Positions 8,320 to 16,843 of a DNA stretch of 46,674 nt are shown in pieces (the first letter of the stretch is position 1; each line of letters opens with the position of its first letter). The position numbers and the translations under genes were made by a program. Below the pieces are notes generated by a model. The model was not told the origin of the DNA and searched no databases. It was given only the letters and a program-made list of their open reading frames with translations. Source of the DNA: Streptomyces cyaneofuscatus (lineage in GTDB: Bacteria > Actinomycetota > Actinomycetes > Streptomycetales > Streptomycetaceae); assembly GCF_000718135.1 (NCBI RefSeq), contig NZ_JOEM01000033.1:1-46674 (forward strand), in the 5' to 3' direction.

Positions 8320-8823
8320 GTGCTCACCAGACGACCCTTCCGAGCCGCCCTCCTGACGGTCTGCGCCCTGAGCCTGGCCGTCGCCACCGCCCTGTGGTGG
8401 TTCAACCGCGCCGACGACGCCCTGTACGCCGTCTCCGCCGACGGTCCCCGGGTGACGCTCGCCTACGACGGGGAGCGGCCGGACGAGGGTGTCGACACGT
8501 TCCTCACCGTCCTCGTCCAGCGGCTGGCCGCCGGGGACGTGACGGGCGTCGACGCCCTCGCCGACGGCTATCCGGACGGGGCGGGCGCGGCGCGCGAGTC
8601 CTCGGAGTTCCTGCGTCCGCTCGCCGCGTCGGCGGCGGCCGGGGAGGTCACGGCGAAGGTGGCCGGAGCCGAGGACGCACGCCCGCTCCCCCAGCGGCTC
8701 AAGGCGCCCGGCGGAGGCACCTCGCAGGCCGATCTGACCCTGGCCGACGGCAAGCACCTCCGCGTCCAGCTGGCCCGCGAGCGCGGTGTGTGGTGGGGGT
8801 ACGCGCTGGCTCCCGCCGGCTGA
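8320..8823 (+). CDS. Membrane-anchored hypothetical protein
   Basis: 167 residues from GTG 8320, with a purine-rich GGGGGAAAGAGAAA before it. One N-terminal hydrophobic segment (residues 9-25, ALLTVCALSLAVATALW) is followed by an extracellular-type domain rich in Ala, Asp and Gly, so it is either anchored or secreted. I do not recognise the family. Codon usage is normal for the neighbourhood, which supports it as a real gene. A strong bidirectional terminator separates it from the iron genes. Confidence 0.6.
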   Translation: MLTRRPFRAALLTVCALSLAVATALWWFNRADDALYAVSADGPRVTLAYDGERPDEGVDTFLTVLVQRLAAGDVTGVDALADGYPDGAGAARESSEFLRPLAASAAAGEVTAKVAGAEDARPLPQRLKAPGGGTSQADLTLADGKHLRVQLARERGVWWGYALAPAG

Positions 8824-8844
8824 TTCGGGGGCGTACGCGAAAGA

Positions 8845-8889
8845 GCGGCGCGCCCCGCACCCGGGATGTCACGGGGCGGGGCGCGCTGT
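8845..8889. terminator. Bidirectional hairpin
   Basis: GCGCGCCCCGC pairs perfectly with GCGGGGCGCGC, extended by G-U pairs, with a 17-nt loop. It lies between convergent stop codons at 8823 and 8941. Confidence 0.65.
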
Positions 8890-8940
8890 CGTACGTGGGA
8901 GCACAGGCTTACGGGCCTGTCGTGCCTGCGCGTACGGAGG

Positions 8941-9960
8941 TTACTTCTTGACCTTCTCCGCGAAGAGCGGGACGACCTTCTCCAGGGCGTACGAGACGGA
9001 GAGCACGGAGTCCGTGGCGAACGCCTGCGAGATGATCTGGTCGTCGAAGATCAGGGAGTTCCCGGCCTTCACCGACGGGACCGCCTCGTACAGCGGATCG
9101 TTGCTGATGTCGGTGGCGGGGATGCCGATCGGGGTCATCACCGTGAGGTCGGCGTCCAGGAGTTCGAGGTTCTCCTTGGAGATGGAGACGGAGAAGCCCT
9201 CGCCGGCCTTGGCCTCGACGGCCGGGCTGTTCGTGAAGCCGAGGCGCTCGACGAAGTCGACCCGGCCGGTGCCGCCGACGTACGCGCCGTAGCCCTCGGA
9301 GGTGCGCGAGCCGAGCACGATCGTGGCGTCCTTGAACTCGGGGTGCGCCTTGGCCGCCGTCTCGAACTTCTTCTCGGTCTCGGCGATCAGCTCCTTGCCC
9401 TTCTCGGGCACGCCCATCGCGGCGGCGATCATCGTGGTCTGCTGCTCCCAGGAGATCTTGTACTGGTCGCCGTCCTTGGGCACGCCGACGGTCGGGGCGA
9501 TCTTCTTCAGGGTGTCATACCGGGTCTGGTCGCCGCTGGACTTGGTGTCCAGGATGAGGTCCGGCTGGAGGGAGGCGATCTTCTCGAACTCCGGCTCCAT
9601 CGTGCCGATGAGCTCGGGCGCCTTGTCGTACATGCCCTTCGCCCACGGGCCGACGCCCTCGCCGCCGAACGGCAGCCAGTCGCTCGCCCCGACCGGCTGG
9701 CCGCCGAGCGCGAGCACGGTCTCGGCGTCGCCCCAGCCGAGCGCGACGATGCGCTTGGGCTGCTTGTCGACGGTGACCTCGCCGAACTTCGTCGCGACCT
9801 TGGCGGGGAAGGCGCCTTCGGAGGCGGCGGAGGGGGAGCCGGACGTGTCGGAGGAGTCGTCCGACGTACCGCAGGCGGAGACGCCGACGAGGAGGGCGGC
9901 GACGGCACCGGCCATCAGGACGGGGGTGCGGCGGGGGCGCCGGGAAGCGGAGGGGTTCAT
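8941..9960 (-). CDS. Ferric-siderophore substrate-binding lipoprotein
   Basis: 339 residues. The lipobox GVSAC puts the lipid-bearing Cys at residue 30. A Ser/Asp/Gly-rich linker follows, then a type-III periplasmic-binding domain of the FepB/FhuD class: VDKQPKRIVALGWGDAETVLALG, LQPDLILDTKS, and the long helix region before RTSEGYGAYV. It should hand Fe3+-siderophore to the permeases at 10912-13058. ATG 9960 is preceded by AAAGGA and directly by an iron box, so it is transcribed separately from the permease genes upstream. Siderophore identity cannot be read from sequence. Confidence 0.88.
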   Translation of the reverse strand: MNPSASRRPRRTPVLMAGAVAALLVGVSACGTSDDSSDTSGSPSAASEGAFPAKVATKFGEVTVDKQPKRIVALGWGDAETVLALGGQPVGASDWLPFGGEGVGPWAKGMYDKAPELIGTMEPEFEKIASLQPDLILDTKSSGDQTRYDTLKKIAPTVGVPKDGDQYKISWEQQTTMIAAAMGVPEKGKELIAETEKKFETAAKAHPEFKDATIVLGSRTSEGYGAYVGGTGRVDFVERLGFTNSPAVEAKAGEGFSVSISKENLELLDADLTVMTPIGIPATDISNDPLYEAVPSVKAGNSLIFDDQIISQAFATDSVLSVSYALEKVVPLFAEKVKK

Positions 9961-9965
9961 GTCCT

Positions 9966-9984
9966 TTAGGTTAGCCTCACCTAA
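9966..9984. promoter_or_regulatory. DmdR/IdeR iron box
   Basis: TTAGGTTAGCCTCACCTAA matches the 19-bp palindromic consensus TTAGGTTAGSCTAACCTAA at 18 positions and ends 5 bp before the ATG of the binding-protein gene. Iron-loaded DmdR1/IdeR would repress the gene. Confidence 0.88.
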
Positions 9985-10016
9985 TGACAACGGTGCCATC
10001 GGGTGGCTGTACGGTC

Positions 10017-10910
10017 TCAGGCCGCCGGGTCCTTCACCTCGGGCCCCTTCACGTGGTGGCGGCCCAGCGGCACCACCATCGGGGTGGCCGACGCCGGGTC
10101 CTCGATCACCGAGCAGCGCATCCCGAAGACCTCGCCGACCAGCTCTTCCGTCACGATGTCCACCGGCCGCCCCTCCGCCAGGATCCGCCCGGCCTTCATG
10201 GCGATCATGTGGTCCGCGTACCGGCAGGCCAGGTTCAGGTCGTGCAGGACGGCGACCATCGTGACGCCGCGCTCGCGGTTGAGGTCGGTGAGCAGGTCGA
10301 GGACGTCGAGCTGGTGGCTGGCGTCCAGGAAGGTCGTCGGCTCGTCCAGCAGCAGGATGTCCGTACGCTGCGCCAGCGCCATCGCGATCCACACCCGCTG
10401 GCGCTGCCCGCCCGAGAGCTCGTCCACCGGCCGGTCGGCCAGCTCCAGGACGTCGGTGGAGAGCAGCGCCTGCGCGACCGCCTCGTCGTCCTCGGCGCCC
10501 CAGCGGCGGAACCAGCCCTGGTGCGGGTAGCGGCCGCGGCCGACCAGGTCGGAGACGGTGATGCCCTCGGGCGCGGTGGGGCTCTGCGGCAGGATGCCGA
10601 GGACGGCGGCGACCTCCTTGGTCGGCATCTCCTGGATGGACCGGCCGTTCAGGAGCACCGCCCCGGCGGAGGGCACGAGCAGCCGGGCCATGGCCCGCAG
10701 CAGGGTCGACTTGCCGCAGGCGTTGGGGCCGACGATGACGGTGATCCGTCCGGGCGGGACGGTGACGCTCAGGCCGGGGACGATCTCCCGGTCGCCGTAG
10801 CCGAGCCGGACGTCCCGGGCTTGAAGAGTGTGCTCAGCCACGACCGGGCCACGCCTTTCGTTGTCGTCCTGCGTCTCGTGCTCTTCGTTGTGCTTCTCGT
10901 ACGCCGTCAT
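10017..10910 (-). CDS. Siderophore ABC transporter ATP-binding protein (FepC-like)
   Basis: 297 residues carrying Walker A GPNACGKST, the Q-loop ILPQSPTAPEG, signature LSGGQRQRV, Walker B ILLLDEPTTFLD and switch His in VLHDLN, in the order and spacing of FepC/FhuC ATPases. It powers the FecCD permeases upstream. ATG 10910 starts 1 nt after the permease stop, with GGGGAG in the permease 3' end. A GTG about 26 codons further in (VAEHTLQARDV) is an alternative start, because the first residues are hydrophilic and poorly conserved-looking. Last gene of the permease operon. Confidence 0.88.
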   Translation of the reverse strand: MTAYEKHNEEHETQDDNERRGPVVAEHTLQARDVRLGYGDREIVPGLSVTVPPGRITVIVGPNACGKSTLLRAMARLLVPSAGAVLLNGRSIQEMPTKEVAAVLGILPQSPTAPEGITVSDLVGRGRYPHQGWFRRWGAEDDEAVAQALLSTDVLELADRPVDELSGGQRQRVWIAMALAQRTDILLLDEPTTFLDASHQLDVLDLLTDLNRERGVTMVAVLHDLNLACRYADHMIAMKAGRILAEGRPVDIVTEELVGEVFGMRCSVIEDPASATPMVVPLGRHHVKGPEVKDPAA

Positions 10911-10911
10911 C

Positions 10912-11991
10912 TCAGCCGCCACTCCCCACGCGGTTGGCGCGGGCCAGCAGCAGGAGCAGGTACGGCGCGCCGATGATGCTGGTGACCACGCCCACCGGCA
11001 GCTGGACGGAGGGCAGCATGTGCTGGGCCGCGAAGTCGGCGACGAGGACCAGCAGCGCGCCGGCCAGGGCCGCGTGGGGCAGGGCGGCTCCCCGGCCCGG
11101 GACCAGGCGGCGGGCGATCGGCGCGGCGACGAAGGCCACGAACCCGACGGGCCCGGCCGCCGCCGTGGCGACCCCCGCCAGGGCCGTGGCGCACCCGAGC
11201 AGGGCGAGCCGGCTCGGCTCCACCTGCGTACCGAGTCCGGCGGCGGCGTCGTCCCCGAGCTGGAGGGGCCGCAGGGCGTGCGCGGCGACGGCGGTGAGCG
11301 GGACGAGGAGGGCGAGCGCCCCGAGGATCGGCCAGAACTGGCCCCAGGAGCGCCCGTTGAGGCTGCCGGCCAGCCAGCGGAAGGCCTCCTGCGCGTCGGT
11401 GACGTCGGAGCGGGCCATCACGTACCAGACGACGCTGGAGAGCCCCATGCCGACGCCGATCCCGACGAGGACGAGCCGCTGCCCGGCGACGCCCTGCCGC
11501 CAGGCGAGCAGGTAGATCGCGGCCCCGGCGGCGACCGCACCGGCCAGCGCGCTCGCGGAGAGGGCGAGCCCGCTGACCTGGAACAACAGCGCGGCCGTGA
11601 CGGCGACGGCACTGGCTCCGGCGCTGATGCCGATGAGATCCGGGCTGGCGAGCGGGTTGCGCAGCACGGTCTGGAAGACGCCGCCGGAGAGGCCGAACGC
11701 GGCGCCGACGAGGAGGGCGAGGAGGGCGCGGGGCAGGCGCAGCTCCAGCACGACGAACTGCGATCCACCGTCGCCGCCGCCGAGGAGGGTCTCGACGACC
11801 TTCCCGATCGGCATGACCATGTCGCCGACGCTGAGCGAGAGGCCGAAGACCGCGACCACGGCGGCGAGCAGGGCGGTGGCGACGGTGACGGAGCGGCGGC
11901 GCCCCCGTCCGCGTACGGCGTTGACCTGCCGTACGGCATCGGCGAGCCGGTCCTTCTCCGTGTCCACAGCCATGACGGGCCCCGGGCTCAC
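10912..11991 (-). CDS. FecCD-family siderophore permease (FepG-like)
   Basis: 359 residues with about nine hydrophobic helices. FecCD signature stretches include LRLPRALLALLVGAAFGLSGGVFQ, NPLASPDLIGISAGAS and GPVGFVAFVAAPIARRLV. It forms the membrane channel with the protein at 11988-13058. Its start overlaps the upstream permease stop by 4 nt, so the two are translationally coupled. A basic, cytoplasmic N-terminus of about 33 residues precedes the first helix. Confidence 0.9.
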   Translation of the reverse strand: MSPGPVMAVDTEKDRLADAVRQVNAVRGRGRRRSVTVATALLAAVVAVFGLSLSVGDMVMPIGKVVETLLGGGDGGSQFVVLELRLPRALLALLVGAAFGLSGGVFQTVLRNPLASPDLIGISAGASAVAVTAALLFQVSGLALSASALAGAVAAGAAIYLLAWRQGVAGQRLVLVGIGVGMGLSSVVWYVMARSDVTDAQEAFRWLAGSLNGRSWGQFWPILGALALLVPLTAVAAHALRPLQLGDDAAAGLGTQVEPSRLALLGCATALAGVATAAAGPVGFVAFVAAPIARRLVPGRGAALPHAALAGALLVLVADFAAQHMLPSVQLPVGVVTSIIGAPYLLLLLARANRVGSGG

Positions 11992-13058
11992 AGTTCCACC
12001 AGCTTCCTGCGCCGGACCAGCCAGATGAAGGGGATGCAGCCGATCGCGGCGGTGATCACGCCGACCTGCACCTCGCCGGGCGGGGCGATCACACGGCCGA
12101 TGATGTCGGCGACGAGCAGCATGATCGGGGCGAGCACCATGCTGTACGGGAGCACCCAGCGGTAGTCGGGCCCGGTGATGAGGCGGGCGGCGTGCGGGAC
12201 GGCGAGGCCGACGAAGCCGATGGGTCCGGCGACGACGGTGGCGGCGCCGCAGAGCACGACCACGGCGAGGGCGGAGACCATCCGGGCGGCCCCGACCCGC
12301 TGGCCGAGGCCGCGCGCGAGGTCGTCGCCGAGGGAGAGGGCGTTGAGCTGCGGCCCCAGGGCGAGGGCGAGGACGGCCCCGACGAGGATGAACGGGGAGA
12401 CCTGCCAGAGCACCTCGGAGGAGCGGGCGGTCAGCGCCCCGAGCTGCCAGAACCGGAACTGGTCGTAGCTCCCCCGGTCCTGGAGCAGGATCGCGCTGGT
12501 GACCGACGTGAGGACGGCACTGGTCGCGGCGCCCGCGAGAGCCAGCTTGACCGGCGTCGCGCCTTCTCTTCCCAGCGAGCCGACCCCGTACACGAGGAGG
12601 GCGGCGAGCAGCGCGCCGAGGAAGCCGAACCAGATGAACTGGGTGGCGACGGTGAAGCCGAGCAGCGTGATCGAGCAGACGACGGCGACGGAGGCGCCCG
12701 CGTTGATGCCGAGGAGCTGGGGGTCGGCCAGGGGGTTACGGGCGACGCCCTGCATGACGGTCCCCGCGAGGCCGAGCGCCGCGCCGGCGAGCAGCCCGGC
12801 GACGGTGCGCGGGATGCGGACCTCCTGGATGACCAGCTGGCCCTTGACGGTGAGGTCGGGGTCGAAGACGCCGGGCAGCACATCGCGGAACGGCACGTCC
12901 CCGGAGCCGATGGCGAGGCTCGCCACGACGACGAGCACCAGCACACCGAGGGCGGCCAGCAGCCCGAGGGCGAGGACGGGCCGGCTGCGCCTGGCCCGCG
13001 CTTCCTTCGTGGCGCCGTCCGCCGGTTTCTCCTTCGCCAGGAGGGTCGAGCCGCTCAC
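11988..13058 (-). CDS. FecCD-family siderophore permease (FepD-like)
   Basis: 356 residues. The GTG start at 13058 has no strong RBS. After a charged 27-residue N-terminus come the FecCD features VRIPRTVAGLLAGAALGLAGTVMQG, NPLADPQLLGINAGAS, and GPIGFVGLAVPHAARLITGPD. First gene of the permease-permease-ATPase operon. A degenerate iron-box-like sequence lies about 150 bp upstream at 13208-13222. Its partner FepG-like subunit overlaps its stop codon. Confidence 0.9.
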   Translation of the reverse strand: MSGSTLLAKEKPADGATKEARARRSRPVLALGLLAALGVLVLVVVASLAIGSGDVPFRDVLPGVFDPDLTVKGQLVIQEVRIPRTVAGLLAGAALGLAGTVMQGVARNPLADPQLLGINAGASVAVVCSITLLGFTVATQFIWFGFLGALLAALLVYGVGSLGREGATPVKLALAGAATSAVLTSVTSAILLQDRGSYDQFRFWQLGALTARSSEVLWQVSPFILVGAVLALALGPQLNALSLGDDLARGLGQRVGAARMVSALAVVVLCGAATVVAGPIGFVGLAVPHAARLITGPDYRWVLPYSMVLAPIMLLVADIIGRVIAPPGEVQVGVITAAIGCIPFIWLVRRRKLVEL

Positions 13059-13207
13059 GGCCGCGCCACCGGGGCGGCGACGGCCGGATTACGGTGGTGC
13101 ACGGTGTCTCACCCTTGCTCATCGGCGCGTTCTGTCGGCGGGGCGCTCCGGCGCACGGGCCGTCCGCACCCGGGCACCCCGAAGAAGGCAGGACAGGGGG
13201 CCCAAAG

Positions 13208-13222
13208 TAAGGTCACCCTAAC
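13208..13222. promoter_or_regulatory. Possible degenerate iron box
   Basis: TAAGGTCACCCTAAC lies between the divergent permease operon (13058) and PPOX gene (13274). It keeps the TWAGGT and CCTAA-type halves of the iron box but matches the 19-bp consensus at only about 11 positions. The genomic setting makes iron control plausible. Confidence 0.4.
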
Positions 13223-13273
13223 AGCGCCGGTCCGCCCCCACACCGCCGCACCCCACGAGCCCGGAGCGCTTCC

Positions 13274-13897
13274 TTGCCGTACGCCGCCGACGCCGCCGAC
13301 GCCGCCGACCCCGCCTCTTCCTACGGCCCCTCCTCCGGCCCGCTGGCCGGGGCCGTACCCCTGGGCTCGGCGGAAGAGCTGCGCGAGATCCTGGGCACCC
13401 CGCACCCGATCGTGATCGACAAGGTCCACGACCGGCTCACCGAGGACGACCTGGCGCTGCTGGCCCGCTCCCCGTTCTGCGCGGTCTCCACGTCCGACGC
13501 CGCCGGCAACTGCGACGTCACCCCGCGCGGCGACGGCCCCGGCTTCACCCACGTCCTGGACCCCGGCACCCTGGCCCTCCCCGACCGCCCGGGCAACCGC
13601 AGGGCGGACAGCTTCCACAACATCCTGTCCAACCCGCACGTGGGCCTGCTGTACCTGATACCCGGCGCGATGGACGTCCTCCGCGTCAACGGCCGCGCCC
13701 GCATCCTGACGGACGCCCCGTTCTTCGACGCGATGACCCTGAAGGGCCAGCGCCCGAAGCTCGCCCTGGTCGTCGAGATCGACGAGATCTTCCGCCACTG
13801 CTCGAACGCGCTGCGCCGGTCGGGGGTGTGGGCGCCGGAGACGTGGGAGGGGGCGGCGGACCGACCGGCGGTCGACCACCGGCCCGGCGGGGCATAG
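13274..13897 (+). CDS. PPOX-class FMN flavoprotein (MSMEG_1061-like)
   Basis: 207 residues. The domain begins near residue 40 (IVIDKVHDRLTEDDLALLARSPFCAVSTSDAAGNCDVTPRG-like region) and continues with ALPDRPGNRRADSFHNILSNPHVGLLYLIPG, characteristic of FMN-binding split-barrel proteins of the pyridoxamine-phosphate-oxidase fold. The TTG start follows GGAG at 8 nt. The N-terminus has a DAA triplet repeat. It is divergent from siderophore permeases; such neighbours have been described as siderophore-reducing or heme-related flavoproteins, so iron release is a fair guess, not shown. Confidence 0.75.
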   Translation: MPYAADAADAADPASSYGPSSGPLAGAVPLGSAEELREILGTPHPIVIDKVHDRLTEDDLALLARSPFCAVSTSDAAGNCDVTPRGDGPGFTHVLDPGTLALPDRPGNRRADSFHNILSNPHVGLLYLIPGAMDVLRVNGRARILTDAPFFDAMTLKGQRPKLALVVEIDEIFRHCSNALRRSGVWAPETWEGAADRPAVDHRPGGA

Positions 13898-13923
13898 TAC
13901 GTGCGCCATATATCATTGATGCT

Positions 13924-14196
13924 ATGCACGGGGTGCGGTTCACGATCGAGATCGAGCCCGAGGTGCACCTCTGGCTGGAGAGCCTCCCGCTCCACCACTA
14001 CGTGATGGCCGAGCAGAAGGTCGATCGCCTGGCGGAGCACGCCACCACCCTCGGTGAGCCGTACAGCCGACACCTGGGTGGCAAGCTTCGCGAACTGCGT
14101 TTCGATCTCGGGGACAACGCCCAGCACATCACTTACTGGTTGGCCCCGGACCGCCGCGTCGTATTGCTCACGGTTTTCCGGAACCAGGATGCGTGA
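13924..14196 (+). CDS. RelE/HigB-type toxin, C-terminus frameshifted
   Basis: As written the ORF gives 90 residues from ATG 13924 (MHGVRFTIEIEPEVHLWLESL) through the Gp49/RelE signature YSRHLGGKLRELRF and ITYWLAPDRRVVLLTVFRN. It then stops at 14196. In related toxins VFR is followed by K-T-R-M-R-E, and exactly that text (TRMRETSEVERALAAQEVCEASHEP) continues in the +2 frame from about 14184. So either two bases have been lost or one gained near 14181-14186. The catalytic core is intact, so a shortened toxin could still be made. An AT-rich promoter-like stretch (CATATATCATTGAT) precedes the start. These proteins cleave ribosome-bound mRNA. Confidence 0.7.
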   Translation: MHGVRFTIEIEPEVHLWLESLPLHHYVMAEQKVDRLAEHATTLGEPYSRHLGGKLRELRFDLGDNAQHITYWLAPDRRVVLLTVFRNQDA

Positions 14197-14304
14197 GACA
14201 AGCGAGGTCGAACGCGCGCTCGCAGCCCAGGAGGTCTGCGAGGCGAGCCATGAACCGGCCGCCGAGTACGAGGTCTACAGCCGGCCCGTCAAGGAGGAAC
14301 TGCG

Positions 14305-14619
14305 ACGAACCGCGCCGAGTGGAAGACCCGCCGCCACCGTGCGCTCCTCGGTGAAGCGGTCGAGGAGAACCCCGAGTACGACCGGCTCTACGAGGAGGCC
14401 GAGCTGGCCCACGATCTCGGTCAGCTCGTCTACGACCGGCGCACCGCGCTCGGCCTGTCGCAGGCCGCGCTCGCCGAGCGCTGCGGCATGAAGCAGCCCC
14501 AGATCTCCCGCATCGAGGGCGGCGGAACCATGCCGGCCATCCCGCTCCTTAGGCGCCTGGCCCGCGCCCTGGACGCCGACCTGACCATCGAACTCACCCC
14601 GCATCACGCCACCGCCTGA
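14305..14619 (+). pseudogene. Xre-type antitoxin reading frame without a start codon
   Basis: The frame ending TGA 14617-14619 encodes about 104 residues: NRAEWKTRRHRALLGEAVEEN, YDRLYEEAELAHDLGQLVYDRR, then a HTH (LSQAALAERCGMKQPQISRIEGGG) and LLRRLARALDADLTIEL. This is the antitoxin normally paired with this toxin family. No ATG, GTG or TTG occurs in frame between the upstream stop and the HTH. A perfect AAGGAGG (14291-14297) stands 7 nt before ACG 14305, exactly where an ATG is expected. The sequence CTGCGA-CGAAC looks like an ancestral overlapping ATGA from which three bases are missing. Either a decayed gene or one using a non-standard start. Confidence 0.65.
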
Positions 14620-14641
14620 ACGCGGAAGCGCACGGCGCACG

Positions 14642-14681
14642 ACAGGCCCCCACCCCCGCCGACAGCGGGGAGGGGGCCTGT
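14642..14681. terminator. Bidirectional hairpin between antitoxin and catalase
   Basis: ACAGGCCCCCACCCCCGC pairs with GCGGGGAGGGGGCCTGT with one bulge, around a 5-nt loop. It serves the convergent stops at 14619 and 14721. Confidence 0.7.
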
Positions 14682-14720
14682 GCCGTAGTCCTGCCGTGGC
14701 CCTGAGGACGGGCCGTCGCC

Positions 14721-16244
14721 TCAGGCCTTGTGCTGCATCGACGAGCGGGCCGGGTTGGCCTGCTTCGCCGCCTTCGGGTCCTTCTCGCCCGCCTTCGCGC
14801 GGACGCCCTGCTCCACGCGCTTGCCGAGCGTGCTGTCGACGTTCGACCAGTACGTGAACGCCCGCTGGAGCACCGGCTCGGTCACTCCGTTGAGCAGGTG
14901 GCCGACGATGTTGTCCACCAGCCGGTCCCGTGCCGCGTCGTCCAGGACCTCGCGGACCATGGTGCCCGCCTGGCCCCAGTCGTCGTCCTCGGCGTGGTCG
15001 ACGTAGGCCGCCCGGGTGATGTCACCGTCGGCGTACCAGCTCGGCGGGGTGCCGTAGCGCTCCGTGTCGGCCGCCGGGCCGCCCTTGGAGTTCGGGGCGT
15101 ACACCGGGTCGCTGGTCTTCCGGTACGCCATCGCTCCGTCCTTGGAGTACGTGTGCACCGGGGCGACGGGGGCGTTGACGGGCAGCTGCTGGTAGTTGCC
15201 GCCGATGCGGTAGCGGTGCGCGTCCGCGTAGCTGAAGAGGCGCGCCAGGAGCATCCGGTCCGGGCTCGGGCCGATGCCGGGGACGAAGTTGTTCGGCTGG
15301 AACGCCGCCTGCTCGATCTCCGCGTGGTTGTCCGTGGGGTTGCGGTCCAGCGTCATCCGGCCGACCTCGATCAGCGGGTAGTCGCTGTGCGGCCACACCT
15401 TGGTCAGGTCGAAGGGGTTGAACCGGTAGTCCTTCGCTTCCTCGTACGGCATGATCTGGACCTTCAGCGTCCAGCTCGGGTACTCGCCGTCGCGGATGTG
15501 CTCGAACAGATCACGCGTGTGGTAATCCGTGTCCGCGGAGGCCATCTGGTCGGCCTCGTCCTGCGTGAACGTCTCGACGCCCTGGTCGGTCTTGAAGTGG
15601 TACTTCACCCAGAACCGCTGGCCCGCCTCGTTGATCCACATGTACGTGTGCGAGGTGTAGCCGTTCATGTGGCGCCAGGTGCGCGGGATGCCCCGGTCGC
15701 CCATCAGCCAGGTGACCTGGTGGGCCGACTCCGGCGAGAGCGTCCAGAAGTCCCACTGCATGTCGTGGTCGCGGAGGTTGTTGTCGGCCCGGCGTTTCTG
15801 GGACCGGATGAAGTGCTGGAACTTCATCGGGTCCTTCACGAAGAACACGGGGGTGTTGTTGCCCACCATGTCGTAGTTGCCTTCGCTGGTGTAGAACTTC
15901 ACCGCGAAGCCGCGCGGGTCCCGCCAGGTGTCCGGGCTGCCCCGCTCCCCGGCGACGGTGGAGAACCGGATGACCAGGTCGGTCGTGATGCCGGGCTGGA
16001 AGAGCGCGGCCTTCGTGTACGCGGAGACGTCCGAGGTCACCTCGAACTTCCCGAAGGCCCCGCTGCCCTTGGCGTGCGGCTGACGCTCGGGGATGCGTTC
16101 GCGGTTGAACTGGGCCATCTGCTCGATCAGGTACGAGTCCTGGAGCAGGATCGGCCCGCCCGGGCCGACGGTGAGCGAATGCTCGTCGCTCTCCACCGGG
16201 GCGCCGGAGTCGGTGGTGGTCGGCTTGCGCGAGGTGTCGGTCAT
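14721..16244 (-). CDS. katA: Monofunctional heme catalase
   Basis: 507 residues, the usual length for a small-subunit catalase, which converts H2O2 to water and oxygen in the cytoplasm. The distal-pocket residues are all present: His57 (RQPHAKG), Ser96 (RFSTV) and Asn130 (VGNNTPVFF). The heme-ligand Tyr is Tyr339 in [18 protein letters not shown] 16244 is preceded by a purine stretch. No CatR/Fur gene is adjacent, unlike many Streptomyces catA loci, but an inverted repeat in the promoter region suggests repressor control. The symbol is by family analogy. Confidence 0.93.
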   Translation of the reverse strand: MTDTSRKPTTTDSGAPVESDEHSLTVGPGGPILLQDSYLIEQMAQFNRERIPERQPHAKGSGAFGKFEVTSDVSAYTKAALFQPGITTDLVIRFSTVAGERGSPDTWRDPRGFAVKFYTSEGNYDMVGNNTPVFFVKDPMKFQHFIRSQKRRADNNLRDHDMQWDFWTLSPESAHQVTWLMGDRGIPRTWRHMNGYTSHTYMWINEAGQRFWVKYHFKTDQGVETFTQDEADQMASADTDYHTRDLFEHIRDGEYPSWTLKVQIMPYEEAKDYRFNPFDLTKVWPHSDYPLIEVGRMTLDRNPTDNHAEIEQAAFQPNNFVPGIGPSPDRMLLARLFSYADAHRYRIGGNYQQLPVNAPVAPVHTYSKDGAMAYRKTSDPVYAPNSKGGPAADTERYGTPPSWYADGDITRAAYVDHAEDDDWGQAGTMVREVLDDAARDRLVDNIVGHLLNGVTEPVLQRAFTYWSNVDSTLGKRVEQGVRAKAGEKDPKAAKQANPARSSMQHKA

Positions 16245-16318
16245 GTCGTCGTTTCCTCTTGTTTGTCTTCCGCAGGCGTGTCGGCGGCGGCTCCTGCTAC
16301 GGCTGCCCTACTAGCCCT

Positions 16319-16334
16319 TTGCCAATGTAGGCAA
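16319..16334. promoter_or_regulatory. Inverted repeat in the catalase promoter region
   Basis: TTGCC-AATGTA-GGCAA, 75 bp upstream of the catalase ATG. Its placement fits an operator for a peroxide-sensing Fur/PerR-type repressor such as CatR, but I cannot match it confidently to a published box. Confidence 0.4.
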
Positions 16335-16386
16335 AAACGGACGAATTGACCCGTCGAGGGCGAGGGCTCGGCAGGGCACGCTCGGG

Positions 16387-16438
16387 GTGCCGAGCCGGAG
16401 TGCCGGGCCGGGTCGCCGGACCGGGGTGCCGGACCGGG
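16387..16438. repeat. Four 13-bp tandem repeats
   Basis: Four consecutive units of consensus GTGCCGGACCGGG, each with zero to three changes, end exactly at the stop codon of the GlsB-like gene (TCA at 16439-16441). They are noncoding as annotated. Confidence 0.75.
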
Positions 16439-16705
16439 TCAGCGCGACCGCTGGCCCGTGACCACGCGGTAGAGCAGCAGAACGATCACCGAACCGACGA
16501 TGGCGGCGATCCACGTCGACAGGCTGAAGAATCCGTCGATCGAGTCGACGCCGAAGATCACCTTGCCCAGCCAGCCGCCGAGCAGACCGCCCACGATGCC
16601 GATCACGATCGTGAGGAGACAGCCCCCCGGGTCCTTGCCCGGAGTCAGCGCCTTGGCGATGAGCCCGGCGAACAGGCCGATGAGGATCCAGGCGATGATG
16701 CCCAC
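16439..16705 (-). CDS. GlsB/YeaQ/YmgE family stress-response membrane protein
   Basis: 88 residues of three hydrophobic helices: IIAWILIGLFAGLIAKAL, then a Gly-rich hairpin GGCLLTIVIGIVGGLLGGWLG, and WIAAIVGSVIVLLLYRVV. This is the transglycosylase-associated (YeaQ/GlsB) family, small membrane proteins induced by envelope or general stress; the biochemical role is not known. The ATG at 16705 is preceded by AAGGAGA. It stands alone next to catalase, consistent with a stress island but not proof of co-regulation. Confidence 0.88.
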   Translation of the reverse strand: MGIIAWILIGLFAGLIAKALTPGKDPGGCLLTIVIGIVGGLLGGWLGKVIFGVDSIDGFFSLSTWIAAIVGSVIVLLLYRVVTGQRSR

Positions 16706-16843
16706 GAAAGTCTCCTTCTACGTTGCCGACGTACCGGCACCCCTGTGGTGCCCGACCCCCTCCGCGTATCCCCGGAGCGGAAGCTCACACATGGGCCGGG
16801 CCGCGAGCATCACCCCGTCGACGGCGTCATTCGCCGCCACGCG

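Noticed and set aside
13281..13317. GACGCCGCC short tandem repeat
   Set aside because: A simple coding repeat at the PPOX N-terminus (DAA units), not a regulatory array.
14275..14640. 121-residue minus-strand frame over the antitoxin
   Set aside because: The clear Xre HTH lies on the plus strand, even though that frame lacks a start.
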